Origin: Siphonodentalium dalli
Lineage: Eukaryota > Mollusca > Scaphopoda > Gadilida > Siphonodentaliidae
DNA: 64,000 nucleotides
Assembly: GCA_032622095.1 (NCBI GenBank)
Contig: CP136061.1
Span: 136,795,587-136,859,586 of the forward strand
Reading direction: 5' to 3'
The position numbers and the translations under genes were made by a program. This document shows, piece after piece, positions 30,726 to 43,400 of this stretch. Within the stretch, counting starts at the first letter, position 1, and every line of letters starts with the position of its first letter. The notes below the pieces were generated by a model. That model was not told where the DNA came from. It worked only from the letters and a program-made list of their open reading frames with translations, and ran no database searches.

Positions 30726-32960
30726 CTGATCATCATGAAATTTGTCATGGATGTTAATATTGGCATGTTGATGGGAACTAGTCATTTTGGGGTCAATAGG
30801 CCAAAAACATGGCCACCAGCAGCCATCTTGGAATTTACTCTTTGCATGACTAAATCCTTTGGCATGGGCTATAGTGTTGAAACGATTAGCGATTTTAAGG
30901 AATCGACTAGTCGCCAGAGGTAATCGACTACTAGTCGGACCCCTTCTAAGAGTTCCCGTTTCTATGCCCATATGACATATAAAATGGGCCATGTGGCATC
31001 GCAGTTTTGAGTATCCATCTCTTTGTTTCAGAACGTTCAAACGGAAAGCACGTGAACTATATAATCTCCTGTTTTGCCCGTGAGTCTCCCAATTTGATTT
31101 CTTAAACCCGGCTCTCCTGCAACCTCCATATAATCTCACGGTTTGGGGAATGCAGGTAATAAAAACATTTTATTTAAACAAAATTGTTGCTGGTAACCCA
31201 GCTGGGTAACCAGGAAATAAATAGACAAGTCTTGTTCATAACTCTCGCTAATGAGATGTCGGGTGTGTTCTATTGTCTCTCTGAATAGGCGCCTCATGTC
31301 GTGGGGGGGGTATGGGTATTAGAATCTATTCAGTTACTGAGTTGACTTTACCAGCTTGACTTGTCGCGAATTATGTTTCGTATATCATTGAAGCCATTTT
31401 GTTGCATCATTACTCTAGTATTACACGTGCCACAGTGAGAAGTTATCACTGGTCAATTGCATCACATCGAACTAGACAGTGTTCAGTCGGCAGCGACACT
31501 TCATGTCTCTGATGATCAACATAAAAGAAACCGCGCCTACACGTGCATACATTGGGTTGAATTCAGGTCATGGAGTTCACCGCCCATGCATGACTGATTG
31601 CAGTGGCATCGTTAAAGGGGCAATGCATTAAGAAGTTAATATGTGTTAAGTGTTACAGATTACGTGATAATATGGCCGTGCAATGGCACTGTTGTCATGA
31701 TAGCACATAAGTAGTTCTTTTTCCCGACTAATCGACTAGCAGATTTCGGGATCAACTAATTTAATAATTGCATCGACTTTGACTAGTCGATTAATCGTTT
31801 CAACACTAATGGGCTACAGGTCGGATCATCATGAAATTTGTCATGGATGATAACATTGACATATAGATGGGGGAATGAGTTATTTTTGAGTCATTCGGCC
31901 ATAAAACATAGCCACCGGCAATCATCTTGGATTTTACTCTTTGCATGACTAAATCCTTTGGCATGGGCTACAAGTTGTACTTTTGTTCAGATCATTATAA
32001 AGTTTGTCATGGCTGTTGACATTCACATGTAGATCAGACGAGCATTTTGGGGTCATTCAGCAAAACAAAACATGGCCAACTTTGATGTCCAAAATTCAAT
32101 CCATTAGCTAAGACTGGAGTGTTCGTCTGATCATCATGAAATTTGTCATCGATGTTAACATTGACATGGAGATGGGAACGAGTCATTTTGGGGTCATTCG
32201 GCAAATAAACATGGCCACCAGCAGCCATCTTGGATTTCAAAATTAATTCCATTAGCACGGGCTACAGGCTGTACTGTTTGTCTGATCGTCATGAAATTTA
32301 TATTGACATGTAGATGGGAACGAGTCTATTTGGGGGTCAATTTACCATAAAACATGGCCGCTGGCAGCTATCTTGGATTTTACTCTTTTCATGACTAAAT
32401 CCTTTGACATGGGCTACAGGTCAGACCTTTGGTTGGATCATCATGAAATTTGTCATGGATTTTAACAGTGACATGTAGATGGGGAATGAGTCATTTGGCA
32501 AAAAAACATGGCGGCCAGTGGCCATCTTGGATTTCAAAATTCAATCCATTAGCACGGGCTACAGGCTGGAGTGTTTGTCTAATCATGAAATTGTCATGGT
32601 TGTTAATATTGACATGTAGATGGGAACGAGTCTATTTGGGTTCATTCGACCATAAAACATGGCAGACATCTTGGATTTTTTCTTCGCATGACTAAATCAT
32701 TTGGCATGAGCTGGAAGTCATGCCTTTGGTCGGATCATTATGAAATTTGCCATCTTTGCATGACTACCGTAAATCCTTGGGCACAATCTATAGACCACAT
32801 CCCTCATCCGATCGTCACCAAACTTATATGGATCATCGGGGTGACCTCTAGATGGGAGCCATCAAAGTTTTCAGAATTTCGTTGAAAAACATGGCCGCCA
32901 GCTGCCATCTTGGATTTTACTCTTTGACCCACTAAATCCTTCGGCACACCCAACAGGCCA
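30540..32960 (+). repeat. Long 'gccatcttggat' array, interrupted by a hAT element
   Basis: About ten units contain 'gggctacaggtcg', 'tgatcatcatgaaatttgtc', 'gacatgtagatgggaacgag', 'aaaacatggcc' and 'gccatcttggat'. They alternate between a 'caaaattcaatcca' and a 'tttactctttgcatgac' version. The insert at 30872-31808 splits one unit cleanly. Confidence 0.8.
30872..31808. mobile_element. hAT-type element, 937 bp, exact 8-bp target duplication
   Basis: The ends are TAGTGTTGAAACGATTA and its complement, followed by a 'cgactagtcg' subterminal motif. ATGGGCTA is duplicated at 30864-30871 and 31809-31816. Removing the element restores 'ggcatgggctacagg' of the host array. No transposase is readable, although minus-strand frames stay open for ~450 bases. 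Confidence 0.88.
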
Positions 32961-32969
32961 CATCCCTCA

Positions 32970-33470
32970 TGCGATCATCACCAAACTTCATACATGACAT
33001 TGACATTCATAAATATAAACATGACATCGACATTCACAAACATTTTGGGAACCCAATCAGAACATTGGCAGTTGTTTTAGTTGGAAAGACAGAAAAGTTT
33101 ATTGTAATTCATCAGCATCAGTAATTTGACACTAACGATCATAAAAACATGCAGTTTGCCAAATCCAACATCACTCTAATGGTAGTATGGAAGCAATACA
33201 TCAGGCCACATAATTTTATTTAGGCAAGCTGTTTAACCAAGGTTCTTGGATATCTATGTCTGTATATTCAGTGATGAAAGAGTTAACATGTTATCAAGGC
33301 CCTCACTTTACATAATCCGATAAACTATAGTTGAAAGTCCATAATTGTCAAGAGAAATCAATGACCACAAACACACTTACATGTAGGTATGACAATTTAT
33401 GTCTTACTTAGGAGATAACTTCTCTTTCGATTTAGTTTATGCAGTTATAACCAAAATGTTTTAATACAAA
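32970..33470. other. No gene recognised
   Basis: AT-rich intergenic sequence with no clear repeat or reading frame beyond chance. Confidence 0.5.
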
Positions 33471-33474
33471 TTCT

Positions 33475-33690
33475 ATATTGAATTATAGTATTTAGTCTTC
33501 ACACTTTTCGGTTATAACTCATAGCCTTAATCTAAAAAAGAGTTATTTCTCATAATTTAATTCCAGTATTGTTAACAAACTAGAGCCCTGCGAATCGATT
33601 AGATGCGATTTGGAACTGTTTGTCTTAATTCAGTTGTCCCGATTCAAATTTGATCGCATCTGTTCTCTCAGGTGCATTGACTGCATTCCC
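33475..33690 (+). repeat. Duplicated segment, copy 1
   Basis: It closely matches 34255-34500 (shared cttttcggttataactcata, 'gagttatttct', 'taattccagtattgttaa', 'gaatcgatt'). This copy then runs into a half fold-back MITE at 33698. Confidence 0.7.
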
Positions 33691-33697
33691 ATGGTTT

Positions 33698-33809
33698 CTA
33701 CAGTAATGCCCAAAGTAATTGACCACTTAACCACAGCAGAATTATGGGTAATTTTTCAGGATTTAGTTGGAAATATGGCTTGTTGCCATTCATCGGAAAG
33801 CTCTCGGCA
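33698..33809 (+). mobile_element. Half copy of the 22322-type fold-back MITE
   Basis: One arm only, tacagtaatgcccaaagtaa to ggaaagctctc. The complementary arm is missing. Confidence 0.65.
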
Positions 33810-34380
33810 TTAATTCATTATAATCTCAGTAAGAATGATGTAAACCCAACATGACTTCGGGATTCCAGGAGTTGAATGTCACAAGGGAATTTCGGCCAAA
33901 CTCATTCGGCAAACGTCAAAACTCTCCATCCCATATATACTGACATTTGTCAAAGAGTTCAGCATGATACAATTCAAATGGCAGATTTCAGTACAATCGT
34001 TGAAGTTTGATGACTACGAAAGTTTGAAAGCGCAGTATAAAGAATTACTCCCCATCCAACACTTATCGCATTCAATGATTCACATCCATCAGTATTTATG
34101 TGGAAAATGAGTTGCATGCATATTGCGCAGAAGACGCATTAATATGGTTAGGTAATATACAATCCATTGGCGATCAGTTATTAATAGGTTTTCGGTTCAG
34201 TACAGCTACCAATTTAAGTGTTTCCCCGAACTCTTCCACCTCTTCACTGTTGATATACTCGATATAACGAATCCATATTGTATTATAGTATTTTGTCTTC
34301 ACTCTTTTCGGTTATAACTCATAACCTTAATCTAAACAAGAGTTATTTCTTGTAATTTAATTCCAGTATTGTTAAATAAC

Positions 34381-34582
34381 TAGGGCCCTATGAATCGATT
34401 CGATGCGATTTGGAATTGTTTGCCTGATTCGATTCAATTCGAAATCGGCTGTCCTGATTCAAAGCAATTCTGTTCTCTCAGGTACATTCCCATGGTTTCT
34501 ATAGACTACAACATGTTTATTCGATTTCGAATCTCTTAACCGATTCGATTTGATATGAAAATCCCCCTTTCACAGGGCCCTA
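34381..34582. mobile_element. Small hAT-type MITE, 202 bp
   Basis: The ends are TAGGGCCCTATGAA and TAGGGCCCTGTGAA (complement), with 'gattcga' subterminal repeats. The flanking 8-mers TAAATAAC and TCAAAAAC match at six of eight positions, an aged target duplication. Confidence 0.6.
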
Positions 34583-34739
34583 TCAAAAACGTTTACTGGT
34601 AGTTTCCACAATATATTTCCACAACATTAGATAACTTCTTTCCAAGCAACAATTATCTTTTGGTACTAACACCTGTCAATTACACAACCAGTTGCAGAGA
34701 AAGGTGAAGTTATTGCCATGAGATAATGTCTGTCGTCCA

Positions 34740-36105
34740 TCCGTTAGTCTGTCCATCAACAATTTCCTTTGGCTCACCCTACAGGCCACATCCCTCATCC
34801 AATCATCGCCAAACTTCATATGGATCTTCGGGTTGACCTCTAAATGGGAGCCATCAACTTTTTCTGTAATTCGTCTAAAACAATAAATTTAAATTTGTTA
34901 ATAAAAATAAGCCCGCCAGGAGCCATCTTGGATTTCAAATTTGAATCCATAGGAACACCCTGCAGCCCACATTTATTGGAGAATTGTTTTGAAAATTTAC
35001 AGGCATGTTTAGGATGGGAGCTGTCGAATTAAAAAATATTTGATGAATCACATGGCCGTGGCAGCCATCTTGGATTATAATCTTTGCATGACTATATTAT
35101 AATTCCTTTAGCATATACTACAGACCACATCACTGATCAAATTGTCACCTAACTTCATATGGATCTTTTTGGTGACCACCAGATGGGAGCCATCAAATAT
35201 ATTGGAAAACATGACCTCCAGCGGCCATCTTGGGGTTTTACTCTTTGTATGACCAAATCTTTTGGTTCACCCTAAATCCTAAATCACCAAACTTCACATG
35301 GATCTTCGAGATGACCATAAGATGGGGAGTCATCTAATTTTTCCAAATTTTGTTAACCCTTTGGCGAGTAGAACGACATATATGTTGCCATATGGTTCGC
35401 AAGTGGAACGACATATATGTTGTTTCAGGAAGTGTCATTTTTATGTAGACATAACTTCAATTAATCATCTGATTTATAAATGAATTGTATAGGAGATATT
35501 TTGATTAATATAATGTCCCAATGTATTTATAAGTGCAATAGATTATGATAGCGCACAGAACAGAAAATACACATCAATTAAAATTAATTATTTGACCCTT
35601 TGACCCAAATTTGTTAATAATTATTCCTATGTCGCACTCATATTTCGTCATCTCTACGAATCCACTGTAAGCTACCTATTTGTAGAACGCAACACATGGT
35701 ACCAAGAGAGTATTGGTAGGGACTGACTCACTCATGATGTCGTGTATATGATGTTATGAATACTCTCTAAAGGGTTCAAAAACATGGCCACTGGCAGCCA
35801 TCTTGGATTTTACTCTTTGCGTGACTAAATCATTTAGTACACCTACAGACCACATCCCTCATCCGATTGTCACCAAACTACGGAGTGACAATGCACTAGA
35901 TGGGAGCTATTTTTAATTTCATTGGAAAAAATGACGGCCAGTGGCCATCTTGGATTTCACTTTATGTATATCTTTTCATGTTGACATCTAGTATTATTTG
36001 ACATTTCAACTTTCTGCATTCCTAATCATTCCATTGACTAACACATGAAATTATCCCCTCTCCAAGTTGAGATACAGTGTCTCTGACACTTTCATTTTGT
36101 ATACA
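34740..36105 (+). repeat. 'gccatcttggat' array with terminal segment
   Basis: It has the same modules as 4690-5805, including 'caccaaacttcatatggatc' and 'agatgggagccatca'. It ends with the 'aactttctgcattcc ... ctccaagttgagatacagtg' terminus near 36000-36100. It is interrupted by the TTAA element at 35357. Confidence 0.78.
35357..35774. mobile_element. TTAA/CCCTTT element inserted in the array
   Basis: Between TTAA (35353-35356) and TTCA (35775-35778) lies a 418-bp insert with CCCTTT...AAAGGG ends. Deleting it rejoins 'aaattttgttaaaaacatgg', the array's usual wording. Inside, two copies of ggaacgacatatatgttg-like sequence lie near its left end. Confidence 0.75.
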
Positions 36106-36109
36106 CATA

Positions 36110-37210
36110 CCATGCATGGTACACACAGTGCTGACGTCCAGATCAACCATTTGTCCATCTGTCTGTCTCTCCATCTGTCTGTAGACACATTTTATGTGTC
36201 GAGACAACCCGAGTACTTCAGAAAGGTATAAAGTGCACAACTCGATTTGAATGTAGTGGCATTATTTTAGGTCAATGTTATTACACTTGGAATCTGAGAG
36301 TAATGACATCCAGCTGCTATTCTGGCCATTAGCTAGAGGAAAAGATACAGTTCTGCATTTAATTGTTTATCATATATGTCAAATTGTGACTGATGGATGT
36401 CATTATGCTGTAGTTTCTCCAATTCTGTTGAAATTTCATTAAAGGGTGTCTGACACACCCCTAACCTGTATAAGTGTCTGATATATTTCTACTGATGGGT
36501 CATTTCACAATCAAGTTGAGCATTTCAGTTTTCTCACTCTAATGAAATTTGTCGCCATACCTGTAGACTTATACGATAGCTACTGTTGTCTTACCGATTT
36601 TATACATTTAGCTGAACATTTTAAATGGTCATGTTAAATATAATAAATAGAACATGGATATCTTCTGTTCTGTCAAACACCACTGAAAATCCAGTAAAAT
36701 TGCTTTCTCAAAATTTGCAGATAGAGAAATTATGCACTGTGAATTTGAAATATTATGTTGCTTTCCAGACTAAAAATCACCAACTGATTCAAATGCAAAA
36801 TTCGGTGTTAAAAATAACCAAATAATAATCGAGTAACACTTGTAGAGACAATAAGTGTCCAAAATTAGCTTTTTGTGATGTCCACTCCGAAACGGGGTAC
36901 AGTTGTGTATGATATATACTGTTCATGTGGACAAAAATGGTCTTAATATAGCAAAGAGTAACCATTCTTGTTGATAAATATGAGACATTAATTCAGATCT
37001 TTCCCAGTGGGGGGAATTCACAATTTCACTCAATGTTTACTCACCATCAATGATCATGGAGCTCCATAGCCACTTAAATTCTAAGAAAATGTAAAATGTC
37101 CACTCCGAAACAGGTGCATATAATTGGGTTAAAAATAGACGATTGCAATAATATTGAAGGAAATCAAGTATAATTTTACTGTATGTGCTCCAGTTGACAT
37201 GTAGAATATA
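36110..37210. other. No gene recognised
   Basis: AT-rich. The motif gtccactccgaaac occurs at ~36880 and ~37098, bracketing ~220 bp beside the hAT transposase relic. It could mark that element's end but no inverted partner was found. Confidence 0.4.
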
Positions 37211-37217
37211 AAATCTA

Positions 37218-38440
37218 TCAAAGAAACCTGGAAATATTTTGTGGAATTTTGCTCTTGACTGATTTCTTCAACAAGGCTTTGCTGAAATCAAATTTACTAG
37301 CTTCAGGGCCATCTTCACTTATCCTCATCAGGTCATTCAATGAACTATTGTTCAGTGATGTCCTGTGCTTTGACTTGATGCGATTGTCGGTTGAAAAACC
37401 CCTCTCACGTGTCACACTGGATACAGGCAATGTTACAGCAATTCTCATTAATGACAACAAATCTGGCACAATATCAAAATGTTTGCTATCAATAATTTGA
37501 ACAAGTTCACTGAAATGTGTCTCAGTAGGGTAACTTCCAACAATCAAACGTTTATATTTCAAATACTGCAGTTTACAATCAACTTTATCAAGAGAGAAAT
37601 GATCACATATCTTCAACAAATCCTCAATTCCAAATTTGACAAAATCATCTGAAGTACAAGCATTTAATATGGGCACAGGCATGAGTACATTCATTTTCTC
37701 CACAACAGACATATCGACAAAACGTTCTTTTAAGTTGGAGACACCAGACCGATCATAAGTGTTCATCGTTGATTTCATTAAGTCCTTCTGCTGGTTGTAA
37801 TGTGTCAATCCAATGACCAAAGAATTATCATCAGTGTCACTCTTGGTTTTGTCACTTGTTGAGTTAAAGCCATCGAACCCGTCAACATTTAACTTTGTTC
37901 TCACTGACAACAGAATGGGTGGACTCTTTGTTTGCACGTGTGTAGGTCGTATTGTCATCTGAGTCCTGTTTACACACAAAGAAATATAATTTGTCCATAT
38001 GAACCATCCATGACCAGTAAATCCGATAAAGCGGCACATGCACTGTCCACGGACGGCATGATGCGACTGATGTCTAACACTTCCGTTTGAAACACCTTGG
38101 TACGTTTCGTCAATAACGGCAATATGTCCATTAGCATATGGGTAATTCCAATGAATTTGAATTGTCGAACTTCCTTCAGAATTCCTTTGGCAACTGGTGA
38201 TGGGTCATCTTCCAACACGGTGACCAACGCAGGATATGTCCTGTATAAAATTTCAACTGCTCTGCCCAAACTGAGCCACCGAACAGCATGCAGTTGCGTG
38301 AATTTTAGTGTTGACACACTGTTGGTTATACATCTGCCACTCATTAAAAAATATATCCTCTGAGTTGTCTGTTCCTGGAAATAGAGTGCCATTGTCATAA
38401 TTATGGTGGCTGTCTCATTATGCTGAGCTGAATCAATTTA
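37218..38440 (-). pseudogene. hAT-family transposase remnant (C-terminal half)
   Basis: Two minus-strand frames read as one protein in a known order. The frame from 38398 to ~37990 contains AVRWLSLGRAVEILYRTYPA, 'KGILKEVRQFKF' and 'HMLMDILPLLTK...DISRIMPSVDSA'. The frame from ~38000 to 37218 contains 'LLSLMRIAVTLPVSSVTRER', GFST and NDLMRISEDGPE, the hAT dimerisation domain in ZNF862/KIAA1586-like style. The frame changes near 37970-38010, and a TAA lies upstream at ~38440. No BED zinc finger or N-terminal catalytic part is seen. It cannot encode an active transposase as it stands, and could be an old host-gene-like relic instead. Confidence 0.8.
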
Positions 38441-38599
38441 TGGTAATGTTATTATGGTGTGCACATTTTCTAAACCAATCCTTATTATCGCTAACTGATT
38501 GAAATACTTAGATCATTCGATTTACTTGTTACTTTTAATTCCCAACTATATATTGGAATTTGAGTTATGAAATTTCTAACAATTGAAAATTATGGTCCT

Positions 38600-38945
38600 C
38601 ATGTGGGAACACCCCACCCACCACCACCACCACCACCCACCACCAACAACACACACCACACCCTGTCGGTACCTTCGTACATTGTCGGGGGCTCGAACCA
38701 GCTTTCGTCTGAGACCGAGACCGCGGTTATTGTATCCGCGACCTAACCTAACTTTAAAAGGAAGCCCTTTCACACAAGAGTTGAGCTGCGTATGAGTGTG
38801 TTTATGGGTTATAATGCTCACATATAGATCGGCTCTACTGTTATTAGAGAAACACATGCAATTCACTTCCTCTGAAATTGTATACTTGACCACATGGTTA
38901 CTGGTACTGGTGTATTATACACCAGATTTATTGAGGCAGTGGAAC
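38600..38945. repeat. tRNA-like / SINE-related repeat, copy 1
   Basis: It shares an ordered set of motifs with 63310-63665: a reversed B box (ggggctcgaacc; minus strand ggttcgagcccc), 'taaaaggaag', 'cctttcac', 'gagttg', 'cacttcctc' and 'ggtactggtgta'. A CAC-rich run lies at 38613-38665. The tRNA-like fold lacks a paired acceptor stem, so it is not called a tRNA. Confidence 0.5.
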
Positions 38946-38949
38946 AGTA

Positions 38950-41090
38950 TATAGGTGTCCATTGCTGATATCTATGAAATTGGCGTATTTGATAAATAAA
39001 TAAAATAGTAAATTTGCTGTTATACATGAGAATACCCACGGATTTTATACAATAAAACCTCTATTTGTAGTAGTGCGTGTGCGTTTTTTCTGCGTTTGAA
39101 AATGAGATCAAACATATAAAGCCATTCATGTATGGGAAGATATATATATGATGATCATATTAACTTTCAAATGATACAATTTTATTATTTTTTACTTTTT
39201 ATCTGGAAACCGAAAGACTATATTAAAAGAGCGTTTATACCTCCATTATTAAAGAATGCTGGTATTTCTTAAATATGCTTCTCTCTTCGAGTTATTTTGG
39301 ACTCGTTTGTGTCTGTTCGTGGCGCCAGAGTGATGTTGATTGCAAGTAATAATCATTTTTTTATTTGCTTGGTTAGCTGTGGTTAGCGGAAAATTGGTTT
39401 CGGGAACTTTGATTAATTTGCTGTCAAATCGAACCCATTGGTATGATGTAGCATCGTATTATTTATTATATGCTTGCCTATAAAATGGCGAGAAATTACG
39501 GATGCGTAGATCGTCGTATGTATCTCTTAGAAGCCATAGTGAAATATGACTTCGTTATTTCACTGTAGCTTTTGCTATTTCACTGTAGCTTTTTATATTT
39601 GTATCAACCATTTGTTTCTTTTCGAGTATTATTCAATTTATTGTACTATTAAAAGTTAAAGATACGGGCGGCGTGATGGGTATGCTGTTAAAATATTCAC
39701 CTCCGTCAAAAACCGCCATAAACAGAAAGAATAGTAAAATATAGACAGACCTTGTTCTTATACCAATCAGAAATATGGCATAAACAGTATGTTACTGTCA
39801 AATGTTTTTCCTTGGTTATGTAAACAAAGGCATAAAACGTTACAGAACCTGGCTTTTGTTTAGATCCGGATATGGTAAACATAAAGAGCGTTATTTGTTA
39901 CTGTTTTCATGATATGGAAATAATAAAGAGCATTTATATCATTTGTGTGTGATTAACCAATATAATTGCGCTGCGTTATGTAGACAGAAGCAAAACTTCT
40001 GTAACACGAACAGGCCCTTGTTTACGTACACCATCGTACGTCTTGTCGACAATATACTATTACGCACTGATTATGTTTGGCATATGAGCAAAACTATATA
40101 TATTTTAATATTCCTTCTGTTGATGGCGATTGAACAAATATGAATATTTCTGCAACGAACGCCGCCCGTGCCTTTAAGATGCCGCATAATTTAGCAACTT
40201 TGAGCATGAATAAGGCGCATATAATAAAAAGAATACCTACAGTTTTGTGTGAGTACCTGAAGCATCTCATTCGTGTCTGGAAAGAAATATAAAATGTTCA
40301 CTCGCGGCTTGCAGCCGCTCGTGAAAATTCGATATTTCTTTCCAGACACTCGTGGGATATTTTGGTATATATGCAAACTAAAACTGTATAGGTATTCTCT
40401 ATATATCACATCTCAAACTTGAGGCTCACATTAAGTGAGTTGGGCAGGGGTACATATTCCTTATTTCCAATAATTTGTTCTCAACATCTCCATAGTATAG
40501 TGTACTACATCATGTCATTAATCTCTACTCTAGATGAAATTCGACCCACTCAAACATGCACTGTGTAGAAACTATTACATCGGAAGTCATTCTTTCGCCG
40601 GTTTTGTGATGATTCAGGAATGATTTGTTACGGTTCCTTATTATATGATTAAAACTAATTATTGTCTGGACAAAATCACGCACAATTATAGATATCTTGA
40701 ATGCATCATTATTATTTTTTACTGAAAAAAAATGAAAATAATAAAAAGAAAACAAGGTACATCTTATCACATTATTACGACAGCGTGGAACCGCCATCAA
40801 TTTTATTTATTATAAATGCTGGTAGTCGTTTCGGTGACATATCGTTTTCCATAGCCAGACCGACTCCCTGGATTTCTCTACCGTTGAGCAACGGCACCAG
40901 TCCTGTGTATGATGAATTCGAAGGTCTTTTGAAAACTCATTGAATGAACCAGCTTTCAATGGGGGCAACATAATTATCGCATGTTTGAATTGTAAATTTA
41001 GGAATTAGATAATTTATTTTAATGTTGTCAATCGCCTTGAAATCTCGGTGATAATTATGTGCGCTATACATACAATGTGTGATATGATAT
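38950..41090. other. No gene recognised; one long hairpin
   Basis: AT-rich intergenic DNA. The only structure found is the palindrome at 40229-40402. Confidence 0.5.
40229..40402. repeat. Nested palindrome
   Basis: Outer arms agaatacctacagtttt pair with a diverged complement. Inner arms gtgtctggaaagaaatat are exact. An innermost ttcac...gtgaa stem flanks gcggcttgcagccgc. Confidence 0.7.
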
Positions 41091-41104
41091 GATACTACCA
41101 ACTT

Positions 41105-41392
41105 ATAATATTTTGATTAATCAACTTAGCTATCTTTATTGATCAACTTAGCCATCTTGATTAATCAATGTGTCTATCTTGATTAATTAACTTACCATCT
41201 TGATTAATCGACTTAGCTATCTTGATTAATAAACTTAGCTATCTTGATTAATAAACTTAACTATCTTGATTAATAAACTTAGCTATCTTGATTAATTAAC
41301 TTAGCTATCTTGATTAATCAACTTACTCTCTTGATTAATCAACTTAGCTATATTGATTAATCCATTTAGCTAACTTGATTAATCAATCAAAC
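41105..41392 (+). repeat. 22-bp minisatellite, ~13 units
   Basis: The unit is approximately cttagctatcttgattaatc plus two variable bases. Units vary mainly at ...taat(c/a/t)aa. AT-rich. Confidence 0.85.
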
Positions 41393-42090
41393 TTGCCATT
41401 CATGGTATTCAACTGAAGTTAGGAAATTGGCTCATTGAATGTTGGCAATATAATTATCCTTTAGTACTGTTGATAGATAATCAACTACCACCCCTCCCTT
41501 CATACACACGTGTGCTGACATCAGGGGCGTTGCTAGAGGGTACCCGTTTGGCGGTGTCGAACTTGGAATTTCCAAAAGTCTGGAAATCCTGCGTTGGAAT
41601 TTTCCAACTGTTTGAAATGTCCAACATAACATCCCCTATATATAGTTGAACATTTCCAACTGTTTATACCATATCAGCCCAAAATATTGACCGAAAGTAG
41701 GAAAATATTCGAATATTTGGTTTGAAAACAACAAATTTCACACTAAATACTGTTTGGAATATCATGAAACTATCAGAACAAATTCAACCTTCTTTGGGTC
41801 TTAAATTTCCAACGAACGTGTATCAGGTCAGGCATGAAATTTCTAACTGTTTGGTATATTAGCATTCAAAGTTGGTTGTCGAGATACATCTAGAGTGTGT
41901 CCCCCTCCTGTACGCTGAATGCATTGCCATTTTCAGGTGGCACACACGATTCATGTCCGTCTGTTAATTGTTACCCGATATTCATATGGTCGATTTAACC
42001 TTATTCAGGATTCACCAAAAAGGCTGATATTTTTATGTAATTCAGTGAATTTCAGTCTTTAGTGTAAAATTATATGTATTCCATATTTTC

Positions 42091-43400
42091 TTAAGAAGGC
42101 GCCCCACTCATGAATTCTTAAAATATCTCAATTTCAGACTATCAATTTGAAGGGAAAAATCATTATCTCTTATAACCAATGTATGCTATAGTACTATAAC
42201 AACAACTCTTTACCCTCACAATGTGAGGGACGTGTTCAAATTATGAAAGAAAGTGGTTTAAAAAACAACCATTTTTTCATGTATGTCGATACGTTTGACA
42301 GGAAATATTTTCAAAAAAAAAAAAAAAAAAAAAAAAGCGTTATCTAGAGACTATATGAACCCAACTAGGGTATGCGTCCAGTCTACCATCTGAAATCATG
42401 ACTTTTTGCGAAAAATAAATAAAACATTTTTCATTGCATATTTTAGTTTTTTGGCAGCCATTTGCAGGACTATTTGTTTTAGGAAAAATCACCATAAAAC
42501 TACACACTGTCTGAATGATGAATCAGCAATGAGTATTAATGTCTGTCAGATTATTTAAAACCTGGTTGAATAATAGTTATGTTATTTATGTTGTTTTTGT
42601 CCTTTTTGTCGATACAAAATAGTCCTGCAAATGGCTGCCAAAACAACCGCACATGAAAGGAAAAATACCATTACAATAGTATTCCCATAGCACATGAATA
42701 CGCCCCATTTTAATTTCCAAATTGTTCCGAATCGCACACGGGTTTTGTTGCAGCTCGTTGTAGAAGATTGTCTCAAACATTGATGCTGCTGCAAATTGAT
42801 CCACTTCGCCGTTGTGAAAACAAATTGTTCACGGAAAAATAAAATAGAATTATTGTATGTTTAAGTTATTTCAAACGAAGATCATTCATAGAAAAAGAGT
42901 TTTCACAATAAAGACCACTCGATCTCAATACTTTTAGAATATAGTACCTTGAGAATAGAAAAAAAAACCTTGGGAATAGCGAACCTTGGGAATATTAACG
43001 TGAACCTTCGGAATAGAGAACATTCGGAATAGCGAACATTCGGAATAGAGACACGACCCCGAGTCGAATTTAACGAGAACTGGATTTCAGATGGTAGTCT
43101 GAGCGCACATACCCTAGTTGGGTCCATAGCCAAGATAATGCAGTGTGTGTGTGTGGGGGGGGGTGGATTTTTTTTTTTTAATATTTCCTGTCAAACAATA
43201 TCGACCTACTGAATTGTTGTTCTTATTTTTTAAAACCACTTTTTTCATAATTCGAACATATCTCTCATATCGTGAGAGTAAACACGTGTTGTTATAACAC
43301 TATAGCATACATTTGTTATAATGGATAATTATTTTTCTCTTCAAGTTGTTTGTTCGAAATTGAGATTTTTTGAAAAATCACGATTGGGGCGCCTCCTTAA
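42091..43400. mobile_element. 1.3-kb TTAA-bounded fold-back element with ~310-bp inverted arms
   Basis: TTAAGAAGGCGCCCCA at 42091 and TGGGGCGCCTCCTTAA ending 43400 are the ends. Arms contain 'gtatgctatag', 'tttgacaggaaatatt', an A or T run, and 'cccaactagggtatg'. A second inverted pair (tttggcagccatttgcagga, ~42453 and ~42620) is nested inside. No protein is recognised. A diverged partial copy appears at ~62880-63230. Confidence 0.78.

Noticed and set aside
30681-31139. 152-codon minus-strand frame
   Set aside because: It crosses the boundary between the host array and the hAT insert at 30872, so it cannot be an ancestral gene. No transposase motif was found.
31501-31535. Second CTGATGA...GAAAC match, possible hammerhead
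   Set aside because: The bases between the two core motifs cannot form stem II and no stem I partner was found.
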